Below are positions 35,801-49,060 of a stretch of DNA of 64,000 nucleotides, one piece after another (position 1 is the first letter of the stretch; every line of letters starts with the position of its first letter). The position numbers were made by a program, and so were the translations under genes. The notes under the pieces are model-generated. The model was given only the letters and a program-made list of their open reading frames with translations, searched no databases and was not told the origin of the DNA. The stretch covers positions 3,472,001 to 3,536,000 of the forward strand of contig NC_064672.1 in assembly GCF_023278565.1 (NCBI RefSeq). Direction: 5' to 3'. The stretch comes from Colletotrichum lupini (Eukaryota; Ascomycota; Sordariomycetes; Glomerellales; Glomerellaceae).

Positions 35801-38800
35801 CGCTAGCCTTGTGGCAGACGCTTGGATGCGATGCTATGCGGTCCGGTCTTCAGCCCACTCGAGCTTGTGTGAGGTGGACCGTGGGAGGGGGAGGCCCGGG
35901 AGGGGCCTCTCTGCGCCTCCCATCTTGCATTCCGTTGCTTGTGAAGCTCCTCGTCCTGGCGCTGTTTTCTCCTACGGAATCTACATTGGCTGTCTTCGTA
36001 ATGCTGGATGACGCCGTCGCTGCTCTCCCAGAAATTAGATATAACTTGGACCGTGACACACCACCAAGTACGCCAGTCACCCTTCCCAATCTCCAATTTT
36101 GTTCCGTGAAGCTATGGCCTCTATTATCTCTTGATGAGCACAGAAGCTAGGTACTCAATCACTCAAACCCGTCAGACGGAATTCGCCTCTCGGAACTCGG
36201 GCTGTGGCCATCCTTTCCTGGACACGCTGCCGCGGCTCTCATCGCCGGCCATACCGTCTTCGTCCAGCTTGGCCGGGTGAACAATCAAATGGCACCTCGG
36301 AAGCCAAGCATTGAGGACGACGTGAATCCACCTATCTGTACGCCGTCGCCACTTTCAGTCGGTCTCTTCTCTCACTTGACTGGCCATCGACGCGACGACC
36401 CGTTTCTCGTCTTCCCACTATAAGCAATACTCGGCCGTTTTCTATGTACTCCTATCCGTCAAAGATAAACCTGAAAATCATCGGACAATTTGGATGAAGG
36501 GGGGGCGGCGAACCTTCCCTGTACCCTGATAGCGTTCTCTCAATTGTCTCCACCTGCACCAGCCACATGTGCCCACATTCACATGTCAAGCAATGTCTCG
36601 CCTACCTGCAGGGACAACCTCAACGTTGAGAGCTCTTGCGTCGCATTCTGCATGACAGTGAGAAGTGACGTGAACACCTGCAGCACCTTTTTCGCCAGTA
36701 TGAGAAGCTATAGATGCTGGATGGAACTGACGAAAGGTCGGATGACGCGGGAGCAAAAGGCATTGTTTTGGCTTTCGTGTTCTGCTGTCATGTTTTGCAA
36801 TCCTCTTCGAATTCGTCATTCTGTAAGTCTGCGACAAATCGTCATAATCCTCAGGCGCGAATGCGCTCCCAACGTCACGGGCTAGTCTTCCAGGAGAGAC
36901 ATAACATCAAAGGTGTGCAGAGGCGGGAGGGAGCACTCGCCTCCCGTCCCATCCATCCCTTGCGAAGGCGAGTAGGCATCCGTACACACACACGCTTTCC
37001 TCCCACAGATGTTGGACGGGTGTGGATGCCCCTGCATCTTGCGTGGGAACTCAGCATTTTGGAAGTGTGTCATCCACCTCAGTTGTTGGAAGGAACGCTT
37101 CCTTCTGCAACGTAAGTGGGAAAAGAAGAAGAAAAAAGAGGACCAGTTCGCCACCTCACCCGATGGGAATGCGGCACTTCGCAAGTCTTGGCTGGGCTCG
37201 TCGGCCTTGACTTTGCTTTGCATAGCCGAAGGGCCTCTTGACCGCTCCGGCTGACTGGCAAGCGCGAAATTGCGGCGGTCCAATATTGTTGATCTCGATG
37301 CTCGGACTCGGGTCCCGGGAAAAAAGGGGGCAAGATCCGAAGGCTCCGATTTGTATGCAGAATACGGCCCCATAATATCTCCGCATCCGATCCGTCATGG
37401 CCGGGGATGGGAGGAGGGAATTCTGGTGTTGGACTTGCGCTGGAAGCTGGCTTCATAATAATTCGACAGAAGCCATTGTGTTCCATAGGATACCTGCAAC
37501 GTGTTTGAGCTCCGGCTACTGCTTCATGATCCGAGCCAAAGGTTGGCGGGTACGGTACGTCCAATGGCACCGAAACTGGGAAAAGTTGACCGATCTGGTT
37601 TTTGGGAAGATTCGCCTGATGAATTTGAAACTTCCGTACGACACTGGACGAGGGTGGTTTTGTTGATGAATCAGTTCCTAGAGGCGGCCTTGTAATGGTT
37701 GACTTCTTTGAATCTTTTCCTTGACAAAGAAAATAGAGGCGCCACAAATAGGTGACCAAAGTGGCCTCATCAAGCTCCACGAGCTTCGCAAGCTTCGTCA
37801 ACTAGAGGCCTTTCAACCAGAAGTTTGATCAGACTCGTGCCGCTACAGATGAAATCCCTTACCAATACCCGCTAGTGTCGTCGGTAAGTGGAATCAAAAC
37901 GGCTTTGCCCGAAGAAAAACAATAGAATAATTCCTCGTCTCCGAGAATGACTCGATGATGCAAAGAGCCGGTTGCTCAGGTTCATTGTTTCGAAACATGA
38001 GTCTAGATCTTTTGCCCAGGGCCAGCTCGTGGACTCGACCACTCCCACCACGGAGCGTCCGTGGCTAGCAATGATGCCGTAGCCCCGTCGTTGAACCTTC
38101 CTAGACCAGCATAGCAAACCGTCCTGCCTTGGAATAGCATCGCGCCGTCCTCCCGGCCCACGAGTCTCGCCCCGTGTCGATCGCGCGGCTCGGCTGGCTG
38201 GGAAAGACGGTTGCCAAGCCTGGTAGAAACTCGCGGACAAGGCACGGGTTCGGTATCTTGCGGAGACAGAATTCATGCTCCTACGGTAGGCCGTTTGGTC
38301 GCAAGTGCTAGTGCCCTCTCGGCATATTGTTGGTGCCTGTTGGTGCCTGTTGGGTTGGTTTGATATCGTCAACATCCGAAGCTTGAGCCAGCGAAGGCTC
38401 TACGTCGAGTCACGAAGCATAGTTGGACTTTGGCCGGGGATCCCGATATTGCAACACGATGTGATGTTGACAAAGGCTTCCGCAGGTGATAGATCACCAG
38501 CAATCGAAAAGGCCAAGAATCCGCGCAGCGTGGGAGTCTCAGAGATGACTCATGGCCCATGGGATACTCGCCCGAGGACGACGGGGGGTACTCGAACGAA
38601 CGAAGGCTCTTCGTCGAGAAACGAACCGGATTTTTTGGGGCTCCTGGCAGCAGTCAATAATGATTTCCAAACACCTCAGGACGAACTCGTTGCACGGTCT
38701 GTTCGGGAGATACGAAATGCTGACCTTGACTGTCAAGGTTTAAGTGAATCACCTCTTATCACCTTTTCAAAGAAATGACGGCTCACAGCTTCGAGGGACA

Positions 38801-41800
38801 GTGCGCCAAGACCTCATTTATCATGGGCTGAGGTACTTCGTATTGAGCGGTTAGCAAGGCTTGGGCATATCGTCCATCTGTCCATGCTACCGGGGCTACC
38901 GGGAAGGGCGTGACCGTTGAAATAAGTTTCATTGTGATCAAATTGTCACATACGTAGTATACTCGAGGAACTCGAGCTGCAAATGAAATTGCGCAGACGA
39001 GAACCATGCTGCCTATCGCTGACTACATCACAGTCACATTTCAGGATCAAGGCGTTGTAATGGCCTTGAGCTCTGAGGTTCTCGGCAGCAAGTCTCTCTC
39101 TAATCTTGTTTTACCGCGTTTGGGCCTTTTCCCTCTTTCTTTTTCTTCCCTTCTCTCGTTTGACGAAGTGACGGCACAATCGGGTAGGTACGTACCGAAA
39201 AGACCAGGGTTTCTCATCAATAACGGTGTCAGAGCCAGGGATGCGGATGGAGACTTTGACCTAATACCACTTTCACGGTCGGTGTTTGCAGCCTGCAGGA
39301 GGACTAAGTGGATTTGGGTAGGGTGTTTGCCCACATGCGGACTTTGGATCAAAGAGATCGAAACCAGCCTCAGATAGATAGAAGACGGGGATCGCCCGAG
39401 AGCCCGCTGTCGAATATTCAGCAAGATGGGGAGCTGGCAGTCTGGAACTGCCCCGTTGCTGTTGCTGTATGTAACTGACCCTCAGTGAATCAGTGCGGTG
39501 CGTATGTACGAGATAAGACAGCGATCAGGGCCTCGGGACTCGTGCTCAGATCACGACCAGGTCCAGGTCGGTTCTTCGGTGGAGCGCGCAGCTGACAAGT
39601 GCAAATTGATCTAGAGCTGGGCGGTACCAACAAGTTGCAACTGCAAGAAGAGAGCTGGGGCCACCAACAGTGAAAGACAAAGAGTACGGAGTAGTGGAAG
39701 TCTTCTTTCTCAAAAAAGATTCACGATCCATCCCCCCTTCTTTGGACGTTCTCCCAGCCTCTAGGACTGTAAGCACCAAAGTCTCCGCCGTATAGCCAGG
39801 TAAAGTCGGAGCAACATGGAACTGGACCTGTCTCCGGCCCGTGGGGGACCATCGTTCGGGTTACAGATCCACGGCTTGCGTTTTATGCGGGCCATTAATA
39901 CAGGTAGCCAGGCCTTAACACGGACGAGATATCTAAAGTCGCTGAGTGCTCCGGCCCCGAAGGAGCCAGCCAGGTTCGTGCCAGCGTCACCCAAACTGCC
40001 AGATTCTCCTGGTATCCAGAGCGGCGGGTCAAAGCGCCCTGATGGATGTGGCGCTTTTCAGACAATGGCGGTAGTGCAAGTCGGGCCGCGTCTGCTGTAA
40101 ATGACAGGCGGAGTTCGAGGCTTCAGGACAATTGCACGGCTTATTCGAACGATGATGCGTATGGCTGGCTTTGGTGGATAAGCGGGCACCTCCAGTTCCA
40201 GGCCACGGGAGACAGATTGACGTGCTGAGCTTCTGGAAGTGAAGGAGCAGATTTCAATATATCTGGTACATTTAGATAAGTAAGCATACATCCATGGGTT
40301 CGAGGAAGCAAACCGCGCCCACCAACAGACAGCAGTTGGTAAATTGGTACATACTAGTCCTTTTTAGTTTGTCTCTCTGGAGAGATCCCGACGGGTGCTT
40401 GCGGTCCATCAAACACCTTGTTTAAATAGAGTGAGCAGCTCCCACTTTCGCAAAGATTGTACGCCATTTGTTGATGAGGCCCATTCGTTAGCGCGGCTGG
40501 CGCTTCGTTGATGTCCGGCGACAGAGTGTATGGATACTTTGCAGGCTGCACTGACAATCTCATGCCAAGCACCAACAGCTTTGCCTCCACCAGGCGGAAG
40601 CCATAGGTAATTAGATCGCCGTTCATGTATCCGTAGACCAAGGCAGCATCGGGCTGGGTCGCGGGGCTTTCGGCGTGTTCTGCTTCTTCTGCCCTCTGTC
40701 GTGACCCATTTCCCGTAGCCTCCAGTCGTTCCGCAACCCGGCCTACTTGATTTGAGATCTTTTTTCTCCGTCGCGGAACCAAGGAGGCCCCTGATAGAAG
40801 AAAATGCGAAGCCGCCACAGATGAATCGCGTCGCGGAAGATACTGAACAGAGACTTGGTGCCATGAGACCAAGTCCCCGCCCCGGCAAACCGCCCACTTC
40901 GGCCCCCGGGGCCTAGCGTGGACGCCATGATTTCCTCGCACTATACGCCTGCTAAGGCCCGATGGCTCGCAGCTGGCTGACAGGCGTAGCGCTTGTGCTA
41001 GAGTATGTGCGACAGCTATCGCTAACACAGTGATAGTGAAAAATGTCAGTATTCTTATATCAAGGGCCGCGTCTTGCTGGCACAACAGTGCAGCAACCCA
41101 TACGGATCTGTCCCCTCGTCAAACACTCAAGCCTCTGTTTGTGTGGGATGTGCTGCAGGTGCGTCGATCTGGGTTCGTTGGTCGTGGACACCCCTTCAGC
41201 CAACCAGCCGAGGAGCGACCAGGAGCTGTCGAGTTATCCCGTCCCAGACTCCAGGGACGACCCGTGCAAGGAGAGCGTGTCTTGGGGGGATCAGAGATGG
41301 GGCTTGAGCGCTTCGGCAGATGATCTTTCTTGAGCTTGAATTCGTCATCCATCTGGAGAAGGCCCCTTGAGGGTTGCATTTTGTGCGCGTTATTTTGCAG
41401 GATGGCTGGCACGGCTGGAACAGTGGAAAGTTGGTATGTACGCCGCACGTTGGGTAACTTGGGTTCTCACGCCCGCTCGGATGCCTTTTCCCTCGGTGAT
41501 TTACGTTTGCGCTGGAGTGCCATCGAAAGTGCTGTATGGAGACGGGTCAAAGTCATGATTCGTTGTCGGAGGACATGGCACATGGTAACACCGTAACATG
41601 GACCTTCGTGTCGGAAGGTCTGCCCAGCATGCTATGCGTGGAATTGCATAATCGTATCGAGCTGATGTTTAATGATCTCCCTGGCCAAAGAACAGGCGGA
41701 TCAGCAGAGTGCTATTCCGTCCAAACTTTTGAGGCGTTCCTACCATAAAAAAATTACCGTATCGCCGGTCCGTCCACCAAGTACTTCGTACGACACACCC

Positions 41801-44800
41801 CATTCGCTCGTCAGGCGAAAAGAAAGTATCTGTGAGCGGCGCGCCGGAGTCCAGACGAGGGCGAAAGTGGGCGCCGCCCCAAGAAGAGCGAGACGTGAAG
41901 GGTTTGGCGGACGGTAAGACGATGCCAGCACTGACAAAGAGGCTTCAGACCGGGGACGACAATCGCGACCCAAAGCAGGTAGCTGTCATCGTTTTAGGCC
42001 CAATAAACCAGGGAACTGGTGTAGTCGCCAATCATCCCGTGGGACTGTGGTGAGGAAGAGGCGACAGAATTTCCAAACGAGGCTTGCCAATTTCTTTCGA
42101 GAGCAGTTGGTACTGAGCGGCGCCAGCTGTGACTATCATTGGCTGTAAATCGTCAGTCTCCACCAGCCAAAGGTGGAGATCCAATATTAGGAGAGCGACC
42201 AGGAAGGTCCAGATTTCGGCAAGGGTCTTTCTGGATTTGACCGGGGGTTTCTCCCTCATCCACTTCTTCTTTGGAAGGAGAGGCCCGTGCGTGTGATGGA
42301 TGGGACCTGACGAGAATATGCCTTACTCTGTACATACGGAGTACAGCAGAAGAAGACTGTCAAAAAGAGAATGATGAAAGTACCTTTGGCCACGACTCTT
42401 CAGTCATCGAGGGGATTGGGGCGAATGAACACCAAAGGATGGAAGGGAAAGAAGGGAGAAAAACGAGGGAAAGAGATTGAAGCCGCTAACGCGGCGCCGC
42501 ATGACGCTAGTATTTCACAAGTGCACGCTAGCTCCTCACATCTTCGCGGGCTCCCACGAGTCGACTTGAATCTCTGGAGGAGTCAAGGAGTCTAGGTCGC
42601 CGCTACAACTGCAGCTTCTGCTGAGAGGCTTGACGGCTTGCAATCCCCGGAGCCAACGGGAACGGCAGAGAACAAAGACACGACTCGACGGCTCTCTGGC
42701 CGGTGTCGAGTGTCAGATGGAAATGGAAAAAAATAAAATAAAAATTAGCTCTTTGCTTCTGCCGATTGGGCTGAACTTGTGAAGCGACTGATTCGACCGA
42801 CTATCGGATCGTTTTGAGGGGCTTACTTACTGCACGAATTGCAGTAGTTTGGAATTTGGGGTCCTTTGCTGCTGTTGCTGCTATTTACAAAAGTAACGAA
42901 AGTAAGTAGCGCCCCAATAGATAGCAAATTGCCCGAAGCGGCTTTGTTTCGTTTTGTCTTTTATTGTCTTCCTTTAACCGCTCGTTCCAACGGTTCTTCT
43001 GTCTGAGATGCCCGAATCACGCTTGGCTCTTTTGGGGCTTGGTTGGTAAGTACTGATGGGATGAGTTCGTCTTGCTTTCCCCTGTTCCAGCTGCCATGTG
43101 TCGCGTTTGCCACTTTCATATCGAGGTTAATGTCACGCTTTCAGTGAGAATCGGGATTTGGAAGCCGAATAAGCTATTGGAAGCTCTAACTGGACTTGCT
43201 TGGCTTTTGTCGATCGACTGGACTGGTTCGTTTCCTCGTCGCGGCGCATAGCGGAGCTGGTACGAAGTAATGTCTCACTCAGTACACAAAGGAAAATACA
43301 TAGTAGAGAAAGAGAGAGAAACGGTTTTCCACGTCAGGGTCCTCTTATTGTCTGGAGTTTTGAACTGGCCCTTAGCTTGGGCAAGCATCGGCTTCACTTG
43401 TCATCCTCTACCGACCTCGATACAATCCTGTATCCGTAGCCGTCCTGCGTATCTGTCTGTACCTTGGGTCACGAATAGTGCGAGTGCGAGTGAGTGAGGT
43501 GAGCCAGGTAGCGCTGTCCAATTCCAAACACCAGGAGCCCAAGGTGCCGTATGGAAGAGTATCATGCCATGCCCGCCTCCAGCCCGAAATGTAACAGCAG
43601 CAACTGCAAGAGTCAAACCCCCGGAACAGTCCCCATTGCCAGAGCCACGCCGCCATGGAGCAACTTCAATTTGACGACCCGTGAAGCTGCCGTCTCCATC
43701 TGGCGCGTGGTTGGCGTGCCCATCACAATGCCCCTCTTGTTCCCAACGTCAGCAGTAACAGCCCTCAGAATGTATAATGGGCGGTACTTGGTCTGTACCT
43801 TGCAGATACCAAGTTGGAGCCTTCCTTCCATGAAAGTTGAGCAAATGGTGTGACCCCTGTCCGCGTGTTCCTGAACCCCACCTCACCTTGTCCCCTGTCG
43901 AACAGTGGTACCGCAACACTGCGCTGCATGCCCCCTTGCACACCCGTCCTCTGCCCCATCTGTGTCCCGCCTGTACCTGCGAACGGCTGTTCTCCGTGCT
44001 TCTCTCCCCTCACAGTGCTCCCTGATCACCTCTTCTACACAGTAAGGTACCTGAGGTAGTTGTGGCTTCATGTCCCGGCAGGCAACTCACTCAGGCTAGC
44101 ACTTCCTATATTATTACTGCTCCCTTAGGTTTCCTTGCTGAGTTGGGGCCCCGTGGTTTCTACTGTAAGGTAAGGTACCTATCCGATGGATACGGAGTAC
44201 TCGTCAAATTCTGCGGTTGGTTGTAGTGAGCTCCCCAAGGACTCGGCATAGCAAGGTATCTACCTACGCTGTCCTTCCTTGAGATGCGCTAAGAATACCG
44301 GCCAAGGTACATCATTAGAACCTGCATCCAGGAACCTGACTACTGCGTACGCTGCTGCACGTTGGCTGCAGACCTTAATTCCCCGTCCCCCGGCCTGCTG
44401 CTCTCAATGGAAAGTCGCTGCTGCATCTCTTGGCCTGCCCGCCCGTGTTTCTGTCCTCGCCCCTGTCTCTGCCCATCTCTTCTCTGCCTGCTCCCCGCCG
44501 TACGCACACACGGCCACACAGTTTGTCCTCTGACCTGCCGTGCCTGTGCCTGTGCCTGCCTTTACACTAAAGGTGGACACTCCGTACTGTTGCTGCTGCT
44601 GCTGCTGCTGCTCGACCGTACACTTCCCTTTCCAGCTTCGCGTCGGGTGCTTGGTCCCCCTTTCGCTTCATCTTAGCTCGCCCGCCAGTGGCACACCCTC
44701 GTTTTCTCGCCATCTGCCTCTTGTTTCTCCCACACACCCTCTCCTTCGCCCTCACTTCTCCCCCCTCCCCGTCCTCCTATTCAAACACCCCCCCTGGACA

Positions 44801-45252
44801 CCACTCTCCCCTTTTACCTCAGCTGGAACTGCCTCTTCTTGCCTCGTCTCCGATTTCTTTCCCTTCCTCCCTCTCTCCTTTCTTGTTTCTTCTCTCCCCA
44901 CCTGTCACCGAGCAGTCAGTCAGTCAGTCAACCAAGCAGTCTGTGCTAGAGCCTCAACTTTTCGCTCAACCAGACCAGACAATTCAAGTTGCTCCTTGAG
45001 GCTCCTTCGAATGGCGCCTTTTTGAGCAACTCCTTCGACCGACGACTCCTTGACGAGAGCTTGCTCTCTGGATAGCTTCCTTGCCGTCTTTGATTCATCC
45101 AATCAAGCCAGGCCCTTTTCCTTCGACACACTGGTCAGCTCGTGTGTGGCCCGGATCATTAACCACCTCGTCACCTTCTCCTTCGCTCTCACGTCCACCT
45201 ATATAACTTCAAGATAACTTTTCTTTCTTAACGACGACTAATAACCGACGAA
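32865..45252. other. 12.4-kb interval without a convincing protein gene
   Basis: The left end (32865-33560) is the CT-rich leader and promoter of the CAP20-like gene. The right end (about 44540-45252) is the CT-rich leader and promoter of the DENN gene, with a GCT/CTG run at about 44588-44613. In between, base composition is ordinary and not RIP-like, yet no frame shows a domain, ATG-initiated length or splice-extended continuity. The two longest frames (minus 40354-41085 and 37079-37801) lack an upstream ATG. Three copies of TACGGAGTA lie here (39685, 42335, 44191). Possibilities are long regulatory regions, non-coding RNAs, lineage-specific small genes or decayed sequence. Confidence 0.5.
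44540..45252 (+). promoter_or_regulatory. Pyrimidine-rich promoter/leader of the DENN gene
   Basis: About 700 bp with long C/T tracts on the coding strand, ending in an A/C-rich stretch directly before the ATG at 45253. CT-rich stretches upstream of the start are typical of well-expressed filamentous fungal genes. The exact transcription start is not visible. Confidence 0.55.
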
Positions 45253-48036
45253 ATGGCGCCTTCGCTGAACGCACACTCGTCCTTCACCCGGCCCCGGACC
45301 GGCGACCGCGATGGTCGACCTACCACCCGTGATCAGGGAGACAACAACCTCATTATCCCGAGCCGTACTTCCTCCCTTCACTCGCGCATCACCCAGCCGA
45401 TTCCCTCGACCCTGAATGCGAAGCCCCAGCAGCGCACCCCAAAGACGCTTACTCACGCCTACATGGTATGCGGTGTTGGCAGAGAACCTTCGCAATGGGT
45501 CAAGGCCCCAGCCCCTGCACAGGGCAAGATTGGCCACATGAAGGGCGCTGTTGGTCAATTCTGGCTGCCCGAGATTCTTGGAAGCAGCCCGAGGTTGGAG
45601 CAAGACAACGAGATCGCCAGGTCGTTGCACGCTGCCATGCGGGTTAGTGGCTGTTTGCCATAAGTTTTGTCTAGAGTTTGAGTGGCTGACATTTTACAGG
45701 CTTGCTTTCCCCACGACGTTGAGATCTGCACTGGCCGCAGCCAGCCTCACTGCGTCCACCATGCCTTCGTTCTACAGCAAGACTCGTCCCACACTTTGTA
45801 TGGAATCTGTCTTCGCGTATGGTCGCGAGCCGACGAGAAGAGGGCCGAGACAATTCGGGATCTGCGTAAAAGAACTGAACCAGACTATTACGACAACCCC
45901 GATGAGACTTACTGGATTCCCTACTGCTTGTCATTCCTGTCTCGGTACCCGCTGTACAACCTTCTTGGAGACTACTTGCGAGGCATGTGGATCCACTGGA
46001 ACAAGGCTACTAACTTGTTCCACGCCGAGGAGGTCTCGCGCATTCTCAGCTTTCCAGCTCCGAGACTCAACGACTTGGTTCGCATTGACATGAAAGATTA
46101 TGCTCTTTGCTACCAATTCCCCTCGTCGCCTACTGGCTTCCAGAACTTCGCCATGTGGCCACTGTTCTGCTGCTTGTCCATCCCCAACATTGTGGGTGTC
46201 GTTGAGGCCGCCATTTCACCAACTCGTCGCATCATCTTTGTCAGTCACTACCCGGCCATGCTCACCATGGCTGCAGAGACTGTCAGATACTGCGTTCGCG
46301 TCTACGAATGGAGTGGCCTCTATGTCCCAGTTGTGCATGCCCGCCATGCCAAGGATTTAGTTCAGGAGCCCGGTCCATATATCCTCGGTGTCACGGCCGA
46401 GTGCCGCTCCTTGTTCACCGCGCCAACGGATGCTCTGGTTGTTGACCTCGACCGCAACTTCGTTCTCACTTCTAGCCCCCCGACCGCACTCAACCCCAGC
46501 CAGCGTAACAAGTTCGTCACCCGCCTGACACAGTCTCTCAACGGAGATGTGACTCCCTCCGGCGTTCCCCCTCATCTCCGCTCCGCTTACGGTGGCGGCA
46601 AGCTCGTCCCCGCCGGCCAGATCATTGTTATGCGTGGAGAAGTCGAGTCCATCCAAGATCCCGAATGGTGGAACCAGGATACTGTTATGGCCGTCATGGA
46701 TCATGTCTGCGAGAAGATGGGCCGCAACACGGGCATCAAGGCTGTCTTTGGTGGCTCCGTCAAGAAGCCCTTGATGACCAAGGTCTCGATGAGACATCTC
46801 AACGAGATTGTCCGCGAGAGAAACCAGTACTCCCGTGATGCTCTCGAGGCTTGGCAGGACTTCATCAACCTGAAGGGCCGCATGGATACCGAGCTCAACA
46901 AGGTCACAAAACGCAACAACTATCTCAACGAGGAGCTGGAGAGTTGGAAGCAGCAGTTCCTCAAGTTCCAGGCATTTGCTGAACAGCTCACCAAGGAGAC
47001 CCAGGATCTCAAGGCCAAGATCGAAACTCACAAGAGGGAGAACAGACGCCTTGCAGGTCTCATTGATCAGCAGAAGGATGACAACGGTCGTCTCAATGTC
47101 CGTCTCGGTGCTACTGAGAAGCAGCGTGATGACGCTCTCGAAGCATTGGTCCTCCAACAGGAGATCGCCGAGGAACTCGAGCGCGAGCGTAAGCGGAACA
47201 AGAAGGAGCTTGCTGCTCTTCAGCACACCAACGTCACCATCCTCAGACAGCGTGACGAGGCTCGCCGTGTTGTGCTGCATCTGCGCAGCTTGATTGGCGG
47301 CCAGAGCCATCACATGGAGCATCTGGTTCAATCTTTGACCAAGCCCGATGACTTGGCGCACGAAATCGAGGAAGGCTTCGAGCCAGAGATGGGTGAGGAT
47401 GGCATCACTCCCAGAGAAGCCGACGTCAACCAGGCCCGCCTCCTCTCTGCCGCCGCTGAGGCGAACAAGAGGCTCTCCACTTCGAGCTTCAAGGATGTGG
47501 CCGATCGCCACCTCAAGGACAAGACTGATGCCATTGCGCACATTATTAGAAACATTGCCGAGCAATGCCAGGCTGCCGTTGAGGGCCTGCAGTTGGCCCA
47601 AGACGCCGACTTTGATGAGCGCTCTGCTAGCGCGGCACGCCTTCGCGCCCAGCGCCGTCGCAGCAACCTCTCCGCCACCCACAGCGATGACGGTCACGAG
47701 ACTCAGTCAAACGCAACATCTGACATGGGCGAAGATAGCCTCCTTCACCCTGCTTCTGGTCGGATATCCAGCATCCCCCCCACCCCGGACCTGGTCCCCA
47801 ACCGGAGTAGCACAGCGATGTCCTTCGCTTCCAGCGCTGCAACTCCCGAGCGCTCAAGTCAGCAGTATATGATCCATCAGGACATCCCTACCAAGATTGT
47901 TGAGGATGATGAGGACTTCGAGGAGGATCGCAGCGAGTCCGAGACGATGCCTCAGCAGACCGTCGGTAAGCACACCGACAGCCTGATCCACCGTCCGTCT
48001 GGAGCACGCATCAGCGCTCTTGGCGGTACCCGCTGA
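45253..48036 (+). CDS. DENN-domain protein with C-terminal coiled coil
   Basis: Two exons (45253-45642 and 45700-48036; 57-nt intron GTTAGT...ACAG) give 908 aa. A disordered N-terminus (1-65) precedes a tripartite DENN region: uDENN from about 66 (THAYMVCGVGR) through FVLQQDSSHTLYGICLRVW at about 153-171, the central DENN with YWIPYCLSFLSRYPLYNLL at about 201-219 and MWPLFCCLSIPNIVGVVEA at about 282-300, and dDENN-like sequence to about 410. Residues of about 505-680 form a long coiled coil, and the tail is Ser/Thr-rich and acidic. DENN proteins usually act as nucleotide-exchange factors for Rab GTPases in membrane traffic. The specific Rab partner cannot be told from sequence. The frame is clean and the codon bias strong. 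Confidence 0.88.
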
Positions 48037-49060
48037 AGAACTATCTTTGGCGGTTTTGATTTACTCTATTCGGAGTAACAAGCGGCTAAAGAGAATTTAC
48101 TTTCTCTCTCTTTGCCGATGGGGAGGACGATTTACCGATATTGTGCATACACTTTTTTACCTGATACCTTTTTGCACCTGTGTGGTCGTGGACAAAATTT
48201 CGTTGTGTCCGGCGTTTGCAATTTTCATATTCCTGTCTTTCTCAAGAGACGAATGTTTTGGCTTTTTTTTCTTCCTGTGAAAGCTGAACAGGGCTCGCTG
48301 GTGTCCGGATTGGATGTTATCACGATTTTTATATCATTTGTATCCCAAGGGAGGAGCCTTCTGCTTAGTTCAATTCATGTCCCTCATTATTATCTAGTAC
48401 CCACAATCCGAATCCAGCGAGAGTTGAAGGAAACTACCGTTTCAAGTATGAATGCGCGTGATGTCAATGAGTATACTGAGTGGACTGAATTACCTCGCGA
48501 TCTGACAGGTATACCTTGTCCTGTGACCCAATATCTATCATGTTTTAATTCCCAAGCCAAAGGGCGTGGGTGTCTTTTCGGGCTGAAGGGTACGACAACG
48601 GCGAAATATGCGAGTTTTGATATCATCGCCGTTTCAGAGGAGGCTGTTTAGCTCCCTCACCCTGCTGAAGCCCTCGTCTGAGTGATACTTGAAGACCTAT
48701 GTTGGCTTGCACGTACTTAGGAGGGTCCGTCTTGCTCACATCGACCCAGACGGTATCCTGTTGCGCTACGCTGGTACTGCGATTACTACCAACGAACTCA
48801 CAATGATGTGATAATAGAGAAGATATTGAAAAGACTGACGACGACTGATATGTCGCTTTGAAGTGCTCAGGAGACTAATTTGATGTTGTATCCACACTAA
48901 TGATCTAAGTCAGAGACATTGAGGCCGTAACAGTGTGTTTGCCTAGAAGGCGTTGAAAGATAACGGATCTTTGAAAGGCCCCTACTATTCAGCACATCAA
49001 TGCGTCACATGAAGTGACGGATCAATCGGAACGTGATGACTTGGGGAAACGTGATGGCGT
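48037..49060. other. 3' region of the DENN gene
   Basis: AT-richer than the coding region, with T-tracts at about 48150-48270 typical of a 3' UTR and terminator. A 179-codon open frame (48112-48651) has no ATG at its start and no recognisable domain, so I do not call it a gene. Confidence 0.5.

Noticed and set aside
36148..36423. About 92-codon stop-free plus-strand stretch that reads protein-like
   Set aside because: Lacks a convincing start and splice partners, and this length is expected by chance in several frames of 64 kb.
37079..37801. 240-codon minus-strand frame
   Set aside because: Begins at a TTG with no early ATG and shows no domain or codon bias.
40354..41085. 243-codon minus-strand frame with a hydrophobic head
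   Set aside because: No ATG before codon 150 and a stop just upstream of the frame; no domain and no plausible acceptor joining it to an upstream ATG was found.
46357..47697. 446-codon open frame on the minus strand
   Set aside because: Antisense shadow of the DENN gene for the same codon-bias reason.
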